Assembly (NCBI GenBank): GCA_009692465.1
Contig: SHZD01000013.1
Span: 1 to 50,999 of the forward strand
Reading direction: 5' to 3'
Source of the DNA: Myxococcales bacterium
GTDB lineage: Bacteria > Myxococcota_A > UBA9042
DNA: 50,999 bases
This document shows, piece after piece, positions 1 through 8,009 of the stretch. Position numbers and translations under genes: made by a program. The notes beneath the pieces were generated by a model. That model was not told the DNA's origin, did no database searches, and was given only the letters and a program-made list of their open reading frames with translations. Numbering within the stretch: position 1 is the first letter of the stretch; each line of letters starts with the position of its first letter.

Positions 1-85
1 TCCTTGTCGAGCGACAGCGAGCGACAGCGAGCGACAGCGAGCGACAGGGCACTGGCATCCCAAATCGGGGGCCGCGGGGAATTTC
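1..85. repeat. Inverted dispersed repeat with 10-bp tandem units, copy 1
   Basis: Four head-to-tail copies of a 10-bp unit (gagcgacagc) are followed by a unique 40-bp tail containing ggcactggcatcccaaatcg. The same block occurs in reverse orientation at 17253-17326 with one unit fewer. It touches the left edge of the window, so it may extend further. It lies just upstream of the GST-like gene. Function unknown. Confidence 0.85.
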
Positions 86-122
86 GGTGGTGTTTGGGTA
101 GCCAACCCATGTTCCCCAAGTC

Positions 123-878
123 GTGTTTTGGTGTTACACTTGCGCCCCCGCCGACTGGCTCGGCCCGATTCGCGCTTTGGCTACACTTTTTCACTACGCC
201 GATTGTCCGTACTGCTTTCGGATTCGCGCCTTTATGGCCGAGCGGCAGGTGGACTACGCCAGCAACTTGTGCGATCGCGACGCCCCGCCGCCTGAGCTCT
301 TTGCGCTGTCGCCATTGGGCAAGCTGCCGGTGTGGGTGACGGATAAGGGCCGGCCGATTTTTGGTTCGCGCACCATTGCCCGTTTTGTCGACGCTTTAGC
401 CGTAGGACCGGCGCTGTTTCCGCCTGATCCGTTGCAAAACGCACGAGTAGCGATGGCTGAAGATCTGGTCGACGAGGCGCTGCTGCCGGCGTTGATTCGA
501 TTGGACCGCGAGATTGGCGGCAAGCCTTCAGAGCAGTGGAACGTCAAGGCCTACCGCGAAGAGACCACAATTGTTCGCCAAATGCTTGCGCTATTCGAGC
601 AACTGCTGGGCGGCAGGCAGTGGTTGGTGGGCGATACCTTGACGGCCGCCGATCTGGCGCTGGCCCAGCCGCTGACGATTTTGGAGCGCTACGGCTTGGA
701 CCTGAGCGGGCAACCCGCCCTGGCCGACTTGGCTGAACGCCTGGCCAAACGGACTTCGGTGTTGGCCGCGCGCCAACCAGCCACGGCTGGCAACAACAAG
801 CCACCGCCGCCGCCGCCGCAAGCACAGATGCCCAAGCTACCGGCCCGCAATGATTCGATAACTCCTGAGGTTCCATGA
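123..878 (+). CDS. Glutathione S-transferase-like protein
   Basis: The protein (251 aa from a GTG start) has the glutaredoxin-like N-terminal fold of the GST superfamily. It carries a redox motif CPYC (residues 28-31 in HYADCPYC), the cis-proline region SPLGKLPVW around residue 65, and an all-helical C-terminal part with the WLVGDTLTAADLALAQ segment typical of GST C-domains. A CPYC motif suggests a thiol-transferase or glutaredoxin-2-like activity rather than classical conjugation (inference). The TTG at 177 starts six codons before the first beta strand, so the first 18 residues may not be translated; no clear ribosome site decides this. The last 30 residues form a low-complexity tail with a run of prolines, unusual for the family. 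The stop codon overlaps the next start (ATGA), suggesting translational coupling. Confidence 0.85.
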   Translation: MFWCYTCAPADWLGPIRALATLFHYADCPYCFRIRAFMAERQVDYASNLCDRDAPPPELFALSPLGKLPVWVTDKGRPIFGSRTIARFVDALAVGPALFPPDPLQNARVAMAEDLVDEALLPALIRLDREIGGKPSEQWNVKAYREETTIVRQMLALFEQLLGGRQWLVGDTLTAADLALAQPLTILERYGLDLSGQPALADLAERLAKRTSVLAARQPATAGNNKPPPPPPQAQMPKLPARNDSITPEVP

Positions 879-1765
879 TTTTGTATCGTCCAGTTCGCCA
901 TACTCTAGTGGCACTTTTGAGCCTAGCCGCAGCTTACTGCCTCGTTGCGACCCCAGTTTTGGCGGCGCCCGCAGAAAAGGGCCGTCGTCCGCCACCGGCC
1001 GCGGTGCCGGCGCCAGCAGCAGTTACGGAAGCAACGGCCGCACCAACTGCTCCGGGTACGCTGGTTCTGGTGGCCGATGCCGATGATTTGATCGCCGAAA
1101 TCAAGCCAGCAGGCGGCGAAGGCAAAGTCGTCGGCCTTAAAATCGGTGAAAATAGAGTTGAAACGCCCGCTGGCGATGCCACGGTCGCGGTGAGCACCAA
1201 GACTGGGCGCAAGGTGGGCGACTACAAAGTGACCATCGTGGGCGGTGAGGCGCAAAACCTGCCCATCGTCAGCCGCGGCACGCTGATCGTCAAGCTGGCT
1301 AAAGACGCCAGTCTGGCTGTCGACGACATGGATATCGAGTGGGAAAGCGACCAGTTCACCGTCAGCGTCGCGCCGGGCCTGCACAGTGTTATTGTGCAAC
1401 GGCCTGGATTCTTTGGCCAAAAAGGTCAACTTGAAGTGACCTTGGGCAAGACCGCGACCCTAGTGCCGACATTGGATGAGTTTGATGCGGGCGGCAAAAA
1501 GACCTTCGCCTGGGTAGGCATCATCGGCGGCGGCGTTTTGGTGATCGGCGCCCTAGTGGTGGACGCGACGACTCGATTCGACGAATTTGGCGGCGATACA
1601 GTGCGTTGGACCTTGTTGGGTGCAGGCGCTGCGGCGTTTGTCGGTGGCACCGTGATGCTCAAGAACGCGATGGATGAGGTCGCGCCGATCAACGACGCTA
1701 CGTTTTCCATCCGGCTCGCGCGCACCCCCGGTGGCGGCTTGGTTGCGCTCCGCACCCAGTTCTAG
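875..1765 (+). CDS. Exported protein with C-terminal membrane segments, possibly PEGA-like
   Basis: This 296-aa protein starts on an ATG that overlaps the GST-like stop codon. A signal peptide is visible (charged start, hydrophobic LVALLSLAAAYCLVA, cleavage after VLAAPA). An alanine/proline-rich linker follows (residues 35-60), then a beta-rich middle (residues 60-200) whose GLHSVIVQRPGFFGQ segment recalls PEGA-type surface repeats. Two glycine/valine-rich hydrophobic stretches lie at about 213-230 and 245-262. It is probably an envelope protein anchored by its C-terminus. I do not recognise a specific family. The repeat element at 1786 begins 20 bp after the stop. Confidence 0.7.
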   Translation: MILYRPVRHTLVALLSLAAAYCLVATPVLAAPAEKGRRPPPAAVPAPAAVTEATAAPTAPGTLVLVADADDLIAEIKPAGGEGKVVGLKIGENRVETPAGDATVAVSTKTGRKVGDYKVTIVGGEAQNLPIVSRGTLIVKLAKDASLAVDDMDIEWESDQFTVSVAPGLHSVIVQRPGFFGQKGQLEVTLGKTATLVPTLDEFDAGGKKTFAWVGIIGGGVLVIGALVVDATTRFDEFGGDTVRWTLLGAGAAAFVGGTVMLKNAMDEVAPINDATFSIRLARTPGGGLVALRTQF

Positions 1766-1785
1766 CGTGCCCGCCTGATCAGTTT

Positions 1786-1923
1786 TAGGAACTGTCCCAG
1801 AATAAGTCATTGTGGGACTGGTTGCGTTTGCTTGCTTTGTTGGTCGCTAAGCTCGCGTCCCCAAAGGCCGACTCGCCGCTCCTGTGTTGCCCAGATCGAT
1901 CGAGTTATTTGAGGACAGTCCCT
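1786..1923 (+). repeat. Two-hairpin intergenic element, copy A1
   Basis: This 138-bp element is also found at 19932-20071 (same orientation) and 4569-4709 (reverse), with a diverged relative at 34325-34460. It starts with hairpin 1: arms gtcccagaat (1794-1803) and attgtgggac (1809-1818), loop aagtc, one G-G mismatch. The conserved linker ttgctttgttggtcgctaag follows, then a weak second hairpin, the block gactcgccgctcc and cgatcgagttatttgagg. The two ends (gaactgtcc and ggacagt) are complementary. It lies downstream of the exported-protein gene on the same strand. Confidence 0.85.
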
Positions 1924-2052
1924 TGCGTCAGAAGCTTCTGGGTTGTTTCACCAGTCGCGAGCGATCAACCGGCTGGGTCAGCAATTCGGCACGGAAACGG
2001 GTTGTCAGTCCGGTTCCGAAAATACCCGCTGAGCCGTCCAGCACCGCCGTAG

Positions 2053-2538
2053 GTGAATTTGGAATTTTCGTTTGATATCAACGAAGTGAGCGACGGATTG
2101 TGGGTTGGTCCTTGTCCGACTTCGCCTGAACGCATTGGCAGCCTGCAAAAGCGCGGGATCACCGGGCTGGTCAACGTCCAGACCGACGCCGATCTGGCCA
2201 ACTGTGGCATGGCGTGGCCGTTGATGTGGCGCTTTCTGATGGCCCAGGGCATCGTGCCTGAACGCAAGCCGATTGTAGACTTCGACGATAAGGCACTGTT
2301 GGCCGGCTTGACGGGTGCAGTCGACGCGGTAACCGAAATGGTCGGCGCCGGCCGCGTCGTCTATCTGCATTGCACCGCAGGCATCAATCGCTCGCCGACC
2401 GTGGCAATCGGCTATTTGGCCCGCCATGGCGGCATGAGCCTCGACGCCGCTTGGGATCAAGTGTGTAGCCGCCGCACGTGCATGCCCAACCGCAGCGTGC
2501 TGAGCCGGTGGCAGGCTGCCGGCCACTGCCCTCGCTAA
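2053..2538 (+). CDS. Dual-specificity / tyrosine-type protein phosphatase
   Basis: The 161-aa protein starts at GTG and carries the cysteine phosphatase signature HCTAGINRSP (residues 101-110, CX5R), in which the cysteine is the nucleophile and the arginine binds phosphate. Upstream, the segment WVGPCPTSPERIGSLQKRGI and the strand GLVNVQTDAD are typical of compact dual-specificity phosphatases. The general-acid aspartate is probably in the IVDFDDK loop (about residues 74-80). The protein is cytoplasmic, with no signal peptide. It stands alone between two repeat elements, so its substrate cannot be read from context. RNA or glucan phosphatases share this fold and cannot be excluded. Confidence 0.88.
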   Translation: MNLEFSFDINEVSDGLWVGPCPTSPERIGSLQKRGITGLVNVQTDADLANCGMAWPLMWRFLMAQGIVPERKPIVDFDDKALLAGLTGAVDAVTEMVGAGRVVYLHCTAGINRSPTVAIGYLARHGGMSLDAAWDQVCSRRTCMPNRSVLSRWQAAGHCPR

Positions 2539-2583
2539 TTCGCCATTGAGCTGCCCAGCGGGAGGCCGCCGTGACAGCTCTAA

Positions 2584-2682
2584 GGGCCCGTGCAAATTCA
2601 AGGTGATTTTGCACCCCAGCCCATTGATTGCTTGGTGGGTCGCTAACTCGGGGCTTTGCCAGCCGACTCGACGCTCCGCTCC
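2584..2682 (+). repeat. Two-hairpin intergenic element, diverged copy D
   Basis: Most of the gap between the phosphatase (ends 2538) and the radical SAM gene (starts 2856) is held by this element. Hairpin 1 pairs gtgcaaa (2590-2596) with tttgcac (2608-2614), extended by gggc and gccc. The family linker ttgcttggtgggtcgctaac follows, then a hairpin pairing ggct with agcc, and the closing block gactcgacgctcc. Its sequence is unlike the A copies in hairpin 1, but the architecture is the same. The remaining 170 bp (2683-2855) contain a short palindrome cgcaaatttgcg and no gene that I can support. Confidence 0.6.
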
Positions 2683-2855
2683 GATCGCGGATCGATCCGC
2701 AAATTCTTGCGCACGGCCTAATTGGGCAAGCGCGCAAATTTGCGAGCGATTGTCAGGGTAGTCTTGTGCGCAAGCGCCAAGTCGCTATTCTGGCCAAACC
2801 GAAGTGACAGCGGCGCAAGGCTGCTGTGCAACCGTGTATTGCCCAGTGACCGCCG

Positions 2856-4571
2856 ATGAACCAACCGCCAAAGTCCACTGCTGCCACCGCCATTGCCCGC
2901 CAGCCGCAACGCCAAGTTGAGGTGCAGTTGGGCCATTTGTGCAACAATCGCTGCGTGTTTTGCGTGTCTGGGCAGCTCAGCGAGCAGCGCCGGGCGCCGC
3001 AACTGCTTTTGGAACCGATCTTGCGCCAATTGGCGGTGGCGCGCGCAGAAGGTGCGACGAGGATTACCCTTTTGGGCGGCGAACCGACGATTCAGCGCGG
3101 CTTTCTCGAAGTTCTGCGTTTCGCCGTAGACCAGCAGTTTGATGAAATCGTGGTGTTTACCAATGGGGTGATGACGCCGCGCGAGACTTTTCGCAATCGC
3201 GTTTTTGCGGTGCTCGATGACCTCGGTGCCGATGCCCAAAAGCGCGTGATCTGGCGGTTTTCCCTGCAAGGCGGCAACCGAAGCGACCACGATGCCACCA
3301 CGCTGGTCGTAGGTTCGTGGGATCGCATCGTCGATTCGCTGGCGATCCTGCGGCAGCGCGGAGCGCGGTTGACTGGCAATATGTGCGTAGTGGAGTCCAA
3401 TTACCGCCACGTCGCTGATCTGGCTGCGGTTGCCGCCGCCAATGGCTTGGAAAACCTGCACCTCGACATGGTCCGACCCCGCGATTCGGGTGATCGCACC
3501 GATGACGAACTGCGCGCCATGCTGGCCCGTTACACCGATATGACCGCCCATTTCAACAGCTTGATGGAGCATGCTGACGAGCTCTTGGGGCCCAATTGGG
3601 ATCTGAACTTTGGCAACGTGCCGTATTGCACCAACTTGCGCGTCGCCCACCGCATCCATCACGACGGTCAGGATACGGTAACGGTGGCGGCCGACGGGCA
3701 AGGCAACACCCAAGAAGGCTTCAATAAGTACGAGGACAAACGAGTCGACAAGCACAAGCCGTCGAGCTGCGCGGACTGCGTATTTGACGCGAAGTGTTCG
3801 GGTATCTTCGATAAGTATCGGCAATTTTACGGTGATTCAGAGTTTGTCCCCGTCACCGCGACCGCGTTGTGGCAAATTGATACACCCGGGCACCATTTTG
3901 GGTTGTTGGCACTGCCGCAGTTGCGCCAACTTGAGCAACAGGGCGCGCTCCACATCGGGCGGATGGACGAGCGCGCGGGTGAAATTGACGTTGTATCTGA
4001 GGGTTGGACCCTGACATTGCGCCGTCTGGGTCGCCCAATTGGCACAGCGGGATGGCACACCTTGCACGCAGCCCGGTTTGCTGCCGATGTGCTGGTGGCA
4101 CCCGCGCCCAGTCACGCCAGCGAGCGGGCGATTGTGCAACTGTGGCGCCGCCTGCGGGCAACGCTGGATGAGCCCAAAGGCACTACTGGCAACGATGAAG
4201 CGCAATTGCTGGCCTTGCGGGCGGGGTGGAAGCGGCAGATCCAACTGGCTGGGCAACGTGGCGCTGAAGTTGAGTACCGCCGGACCGTAGCCAAATGTGC
4301 AGACGCACTGCGCCACACCGTCATCGCGGGCTTTGGGCTTGCCGATTCTACAGTCGATGCCGATGGTTCAGTGCAATTGACCTATCGCTGCGGCGCGGCT
4401 GAAGTGATGCTAAAGGTGTCGGCCGCCCAAGATGCTCGCCATGTGTGGCGACCGCGCCTCGCGCATGCTGCTTCCGGAGTCGACGCGGCGACGCTGAACC
4501 ATTTCAACCGCGAACTTGGGGCTACTTTGCGCGGCGCGCGCGGCCCATCCGCGACCAGCAGCCAAATCTAA
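2856..4571 (+). CDS. Radical SAM protein with C-terminal Cys cluster and unknown tail domain
   Basis: The 571-aa protein has the radical SAM [4Fe-4S] motif CNNRCVFC (residues 29-36, CX4CX2C; canonical spacing is CX3CX2C) on the first beta strand, followed by LLGGEPTIQ, the GGE SAM-binding segment. A second cysteine group, CADCVFDAKC (residues 307-316), after the barrel resembles SPASM or Twitch auxiliary cluster ligands. Residues 340-571 form an extra region without a recognisable motif. Members with auxiliary clusters usually modify peptides, proteins or small cofactors, but no precursor peptide or partner enzyme is adjacent, so the substrate is unknown. The ATG at 2856 has only a weak upstream ribosome site. 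The stop codon lies in the first bases of a repeat element. Confidence 0.85.
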   Translation: MNQPPKSTAATAIARQPQRQVEVQLGHLCNNRCVFCVSGQLSEQRRAPQLLLEPILRQLAVARAEGATRITLLGGEPTIQRGFLEVLRFAVDQQFDEIVVFTNGVMTPRETFRNRVFAVLDDLGADAQKRVIWRFSLQGGNRSDHDATTLVVGSWDRIVDSLAILRQRGARLTGNMCVVESNYRHVADLAAVAAANGLENLHLDMVRPRDSGDRTDDELRAMLARYTDMTAHFNSLMEHADELLGPNWDLNFGNVPYCTNLRVAHRIHHDGQDTVTVAADGQGNTQEGFNKYEDKRVDKHKPSSCADCVFDAKCSGIFDKYRQFYGDSEFVPVTATALWQIDTPGHHFGLLALPQLRQLEQQGALHIGRMDERAGEIDVVSEGWTLTLRRLGRPIGTAGWHTLHAARFAADVLVAPAPSHASERAIVQLWRRLRATLDEPKGTTGNDEAQLLALRAGWKRQIQLAGQRGAEVEYRRTVAKCADALRHTVIAGFGLADSTVDADGSVQLTYRCGAAEVMLKVSAAQDARHVWRPRLAHAASGVDAATLNHFNRELGATLRGARGPSATSSQI

Positions 4572-4709
4572 GGAACTGTCCTCAAAAAACTCGATCGATC
4601 TGGGCAACATAGGAGCGGCGAGTTGGCCTTTCAGGACCCGAGCTTGGCGACCAACAAAGCAAGCAAACGGAACCAGTCCCAGAATGACTTATTCCGGGAC
4701 AGTTCCTAA
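4569..4709 (-). repeat. Two-hairpin intergenic element, copy A2
   Basis: This is the reverse-orientation copy of the A element. Hairpin 1 (read on the minus strand) pairs gtcccggaat with attctgggac around loop aagtc. Compared with copy A3, the base pair at position 7 changes from C-G to G-C, a compensatory change. The element starts in the TAA stop codon of the radical SAM gene. Outer ends aggaactgtcc and ggacagttcct are perfectly complementary. Confidence 0.88.
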
Positions 4710-4724
4710 GTACCGCGAATTCTT

Positions 4725-4760
4725 TCTGTTCTCTTGAAAACCGAGAATTCTTGATCCCTG
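4725..4760. promoter_or_regulatory. Short inverted repeat, possible operator
   Basis: The arms gaattct and agaattc are separated by about 19 bp of AT-rich sequence, shortly after the A2 element and about 65-90 bp before the small membrane-peptide gene. The spacing would suit a dimeric repressor. The low GC content relative to its surroundings is the only other support, so this is speculative. Confidence 0.2.
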
Positions 4761-4817
4761 CCGCAGTCGATCTACCCTGCCCCGCAGCGCACCGACGCGC
4801 ACCAGCGGAGAGCAGCA

Positions 4818-4937
4818 ATGGAAGTGGCAATCTTGGGTGGCACCATCGCAGCGGGTGTCGGTTTGGCCTTTCTCACCGCGCGGGTGGCCGTCGAGGTCAT
4901 TATCACTGCGATTCCACATCGCAAGCCAAAATCGTAG
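4818..4937 (+). CDS. Small single-pass membrane protein (39 aa)
   Basis: An ATG preceded by a ribosome-binding site (gcggag, 8 nt upstream) opens a 39-codon frame ending in TAG. The product has an acidic start, a continuous hydrophobic segment of about 28 residues broken by one Arg and one Glu, and a basic tail ending in RKPKS. This fits a bitopic inner-membrane peptide with its tail in the cytoplasm. It precedes the envelope cluster by 78 bp on the same strand and could be its first gene. Family not recognised. Confidence 0.5.
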   Translation: MEVAILGGTIAAGVGLAFLTARVAVEVIITAIPHRKPKS

Positions 4938-5015
4938 ACCGGCGTATCGCACGCCAACGGTTTTGCGGCTACCATCGCGCCGCGCCACTGACCTCGCCGC
5001 GCGTCTCGTTGCCAA

Positions 5016-6512
5016 TTGAGCACAGTTTCAGCCCATTACAGCATTGTCATTGTAGGCACCGACTTGGCCGGCCTCGCCTACGGTGCGCTGTGCGCCAAGC
5101 GCGGCTACCGCGTATTGGTCATCGGTCAGGGGCCAAGTGGGGCGCTGTACACTCATAGTAATCATACGTTGTGTCGGCGGCTCGAACTCAACTATGGCCT
5201 GAGCGGCAGCATTGTCCGCCGAGTGTTCGACGAATTATCGATGGGTTTGCAGTTGCGCAACCTGCCGCGACGCCTTGAACCGTCATTTCAAGTGGTGCTG
5301 CCCAAAGCGCGGATTGCGGTCACCACCCAGCCCAAACTGGCGGAACGCGAATTCAAGCGCGAATTTGTCGGCCAAGATGCGGCTATTTCGACATTTTTTC
5401 GCGATATTACCCAGGTTGACAGTCAGGTGCTCGACGTTCTCAATGTGCGCCCGGTGTTGCCTCCGTCGGGATTTCTCGAGTCCTTCAAGCTCAAAAGCCA
5501 GACCAAAAAATACCCGCTGTTGGGCGACGACCTCGCAATTGACGATCCGCTGTCCAGTTTTGAGCACGGCAACCCGTTTCGCGCCTTTGTGCAGGCGCCC
5601 TTTCGCTTTGCTTCCGGCATGGTGCCAGCACGACCCTATCCTGCGACGTTTGCCCGTGCGATCACCGAGTTGTGGCATGGCTGCTGCGCTTTCGATCAGG
5701 GGCCTAACACGTTGCTCGACCTGTTTACGGGGATGATCGCTGGTTCCGGCGACGTGCGCCCGCAGTCGGTGGTCAGGCACATTACCATCCAGCGCAGCAA
5801 GGCGACCCAAGTGATGCTGCGCGATCGCAAAGAGTTGATTTCATTTGATCTGCTGGTGTGCAATGGCGATCCCAAGCGCTTTTTTGCTCTGATTCCGCAA
5901 CAGACGCAAAATGACGACTATCATCACCAAATCCATATGTTGCAACCGATTTGCCATACCTTCATCGGCAATTTTGTGGTGCGCGCAGCAGCGGTGCCCG
6001 AAGCGATGGGCCGCCACGTTTTTGCGGTCGCGGACTTGAGCCTGTCGCTCGAAGAGGACAACCTGATTCACATCGGCGTCGATTGCGATGTCGGGCCGTC
6101 GGCGCCAGAGCGCGAACTGCGGCTGATTACCGCGGCGATGCGGGTGCCAATTAGCGCTGCCGCGGCGGGTACGGACGGGGTGGAATCTCTGCTTGACCGG
6201 CTGCAAGCGCGCATCGAAGAGACCATGCCGTTCTTGCGCGAACACTTGGTCATGCGCCACTCGCCGTGGCAAGGGTGGGGCCAGCAATCCTCCAATGACG
6301 ACATCGACCCTGCCGAGCTGCAACCGGGGTACGGCGAGGCCATTGCCCACACAATTGGCACCACGCCGCTGGCGACGCTGACGGGCTACAAAAATGTGCT
6401 GGTCGGCGGCAACGCGGCGTTTTGCGGGCTGGGCGCCGAGGGTCCGTACTTGGCGGCGTGGAACTTGTTGCAGCACACACTGGATAAAGTCGTGCTCAAA
6501 CAGGGGTTTTAG
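5016..6512 (+). CDS. FAD-dependent oxidoreductase, phytoene-dehydrogenase-like
   Basis: The 498-aa protein has an N-terminal Rossmann strand (YSIVIVGTDLAGLAYGA) and a C-terminal segment NVLVGGNAAFCGLGAEGPYL that matches the last FAD-binding element of phytoene desaturase/amine oxidase-like flavoproteins. Two points are odd. The dinucleotide motif reads GTDLAG rather than GxGxxG, and the usual ribose-binding Glu at the end of strand 2 is missing (VLVIGQG). FAD binding may therefore be altered. The start is a TTG at 5016, with no closer alternative before the Rossmann strand. The gene abuts the TolC-like gene with zero spacing, so an envelope-related role is suggested by context only. Confidence 0.72.
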   Translation: MSTVSAHYSIVIVGTDLAGLAYGALCAKRGYRVLVIGQGPSGALYTHSNHTLCRRLELNYGLSGSIVRRVFDELSMGLQLRNLPRRLEPSFQVVLPKARIAVTTQPKLAEREFKREFVGQDAAISTFFRDITQVDSQVLDVLNVRPVLPPSGFLESFKLKSQTKKYPLLGDDLAIDDPLSSFEHGNPFRAFVQAPFRFASGMVPARPYPATFARAITELWHGCCAFDQGPNTLLDLFTGMIAGSGDVRPQSVVRHITIQRSKATQVMLRDRKELISFDLLVCNGDPKRFFALIPQQTQNDDYHHQIHMLQPICHTFIGNFVVRAAAVPEAMGRHVFAVADLSLSLEEDNLIHIGVDCDVGPSAPERELRLITAAMRVPISAAAAGTDGVESLLDRLQARIEETMPFLREHLVMRHSPWQGWGQQSSNDDIDPAELQPGYGEAIAHTIGTTPLATLTGYKNVLVGGNAAFCGLGAEGPYLAAWNLLQHTLDKVVLKQGF

Positions 6513-7913
6513 ATGGGCTTGCCGCGCTCGCTCGCTGTTGCTGTTGGCGGACTGGTGTTGACCCAGTGCTGGCCGACGACGGTCTTTGCGGCTGAACCAG
6601 CGCCTGCACCGATGCGCTGTACGCTTGACGCCTGCTACCACCGCGCGCTGGAGCGGTCGCCGTTGATGGCGGCGGCGCGGATTGGCTTAGAGCAGTACCA
6701 ATCGCGCGTACGTGAGGCCCAAAGCGTTTTTTACCCTAAGTTTGAGGTCAACGGCTTTGCCTCGGTGTTACCCGGTCTCAAGCCTGGCAAGACCGGCAGC
6801 GAGCCGACTGAAGACTACGATTTCACCAATCTCGGCCCTTTGGCGGTCGGCAGCATTGGGATGGCCCAAACGCTGTGGACCGCTGGAAAATTCAGTTCTC
6901 TCAAACAGTTAGCCAATGAGGGTGTGGATATCGCCCGTACTTTGGTCCGAGTGGCCGAAGATGAGATGCGCTTTCAACTCAGCCGCGCGTGGTGGGGGTT
7001 GGTTCTTGTCGACGACCTGCGCGATCTGACAGAGGAAATTCGCAAAGTACTCAGCGAGCAGCGCGAAAAGCTGGAGCGCCAGCGCGACGAAGAGGACCCC
7101 GCATTCAATCAGAGTGACTTGCTGCGACTGAACGTATATGCCGCTGAAATTGAAGAAAAACTTCGTCAGTTCGAGCGCAACCGCCAGCAAGCCCTCGACG
7201 GGGCGCGACTGGCCATGGGCGACCCCAATGAAGTTGAGGTGCAGGCAGCAGGCGAGCTGACCCCAGTAACGATGGCGCCCATTTCTATCGAAGCCGCAGA
7301 AGCCTTAGCGCTGGCGAATTCGCCGCGTCACGTGGCCCAGCGCGGTGGCGTCAAGGCCCGGTTGCTGCAAGTGAGTGCGGCGGAAAATCAGTTGTGGCCC
7401 GACTTGCTGTTCATCGTTCGCGTCGCGGCTACCTATGCCCCGACCCGTGATTCGTCATCCGATTCATTGGCATCCAATCCGTCGAACGCGGCGACGACCG
7501 GCCTTGGTCTAGTGCTGCGCTGGACACTGGACATTTGGCGACAGTTGGAGCGTATTGAGCAGGCGCGGCTGGATGTGCGCCAAGCGCAACTGCAATTGGA
7601 TGGCGAGCGCGCCAAGTTGCGCGTCGATGTCCGCCAAGCGTGGCGCGAGATGACCGATGCCCTGGCGATGATCAGCGTGCAGCACAAGGCGTTCAAAGCG
7701 GCGCGCGGTCTGCTGACGGTGGAAACGCAGGCCTACGACGACGGTTTTGGCGAATATTCCGAAGTGTTGCGGGCGATGGAGTCGTTTGTGCGGCGGCGTT
7801 TGGCCCATGCAGAGGCGATTTTCACCTACAATCTGGCGGTGGCGGGGCTCAGTCGCTTGGTCGGTATGGAACTGACGACGCTGCGGGTGCTGCCGCCTGT
7901 GGGCAAGCTTTGA
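6513..7913 (+). CDS. TolC-family outer-membrane channel protein
   Basis: The 466-aa protein starts at the base after the oxidoreductase stop. It has a signal peptide (hydrophobic LAVAVGGLVLTQC, cleavage after VFAAEP). The family layout of two repeats of long helices plus beta strands can be seen: CTLDACYHRALERSPLM near the mature N-terminus, amphipathic coiled helices at about 135-230 and 345-420, and the strand GLGLVLRWTLDIWRQL at about 330. TolC proteins form trimeric exit ducts through the outer membrane for efflux pumps or type I secretion. No inner-membrane pump lies beside it; the neighbouring MlaC-like gene suggests a lipid or envelope role (inference). Confidence 0.85.
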   Translation: MGLPRSLAVAVGGLVLTQCWPTTVFAAEPAPAPMRCTLDACYHRALERSPLMAAARIGLEQYQSRVREAQSVFYPKFEVNGFASVLPGLKPGKTGSEPTEDYDFTNLGPLAVGSIGMAQTLWTAGKFSSLKQLANEGVDIARTLVRVAEDEMRFQLSRAWWGLVLVDDLRDLTEEIRKVLSEQREKLERQRDEEDPAFNQSDLLRLNVYAAEIEEKLRQFERNRQQALDGARLAMGDPNEVEVQAAGELTPVTMAPISIEAAEALALANSPRHVAQRGGVKARLLQVSAAENQLWPDLLFIVRVAATYAPTRDSSSDSLASNPSNAATTGLGLVLRWTLDIWRQLERIEQARLDVRQAQLQLDGERAKLRVDVRQAWREMTDALAMISVQHKAFKAARGLLTVETQAYDDGFGEYSEVLRAMESFVRRRLAHAEAIFTYNLAVAGLSRLVGMELTTLRVLPPVGKL

Positions 7914-8009
7914 ATGGGCATTGGCCTTGAGTTGCGCTGAATCCACAGTTGGCCGTTGGCGTTGGCGCCCTGACCGCGGCAGTTGTTCCGTGGATGGGAA
8001 GTGGTGGAC

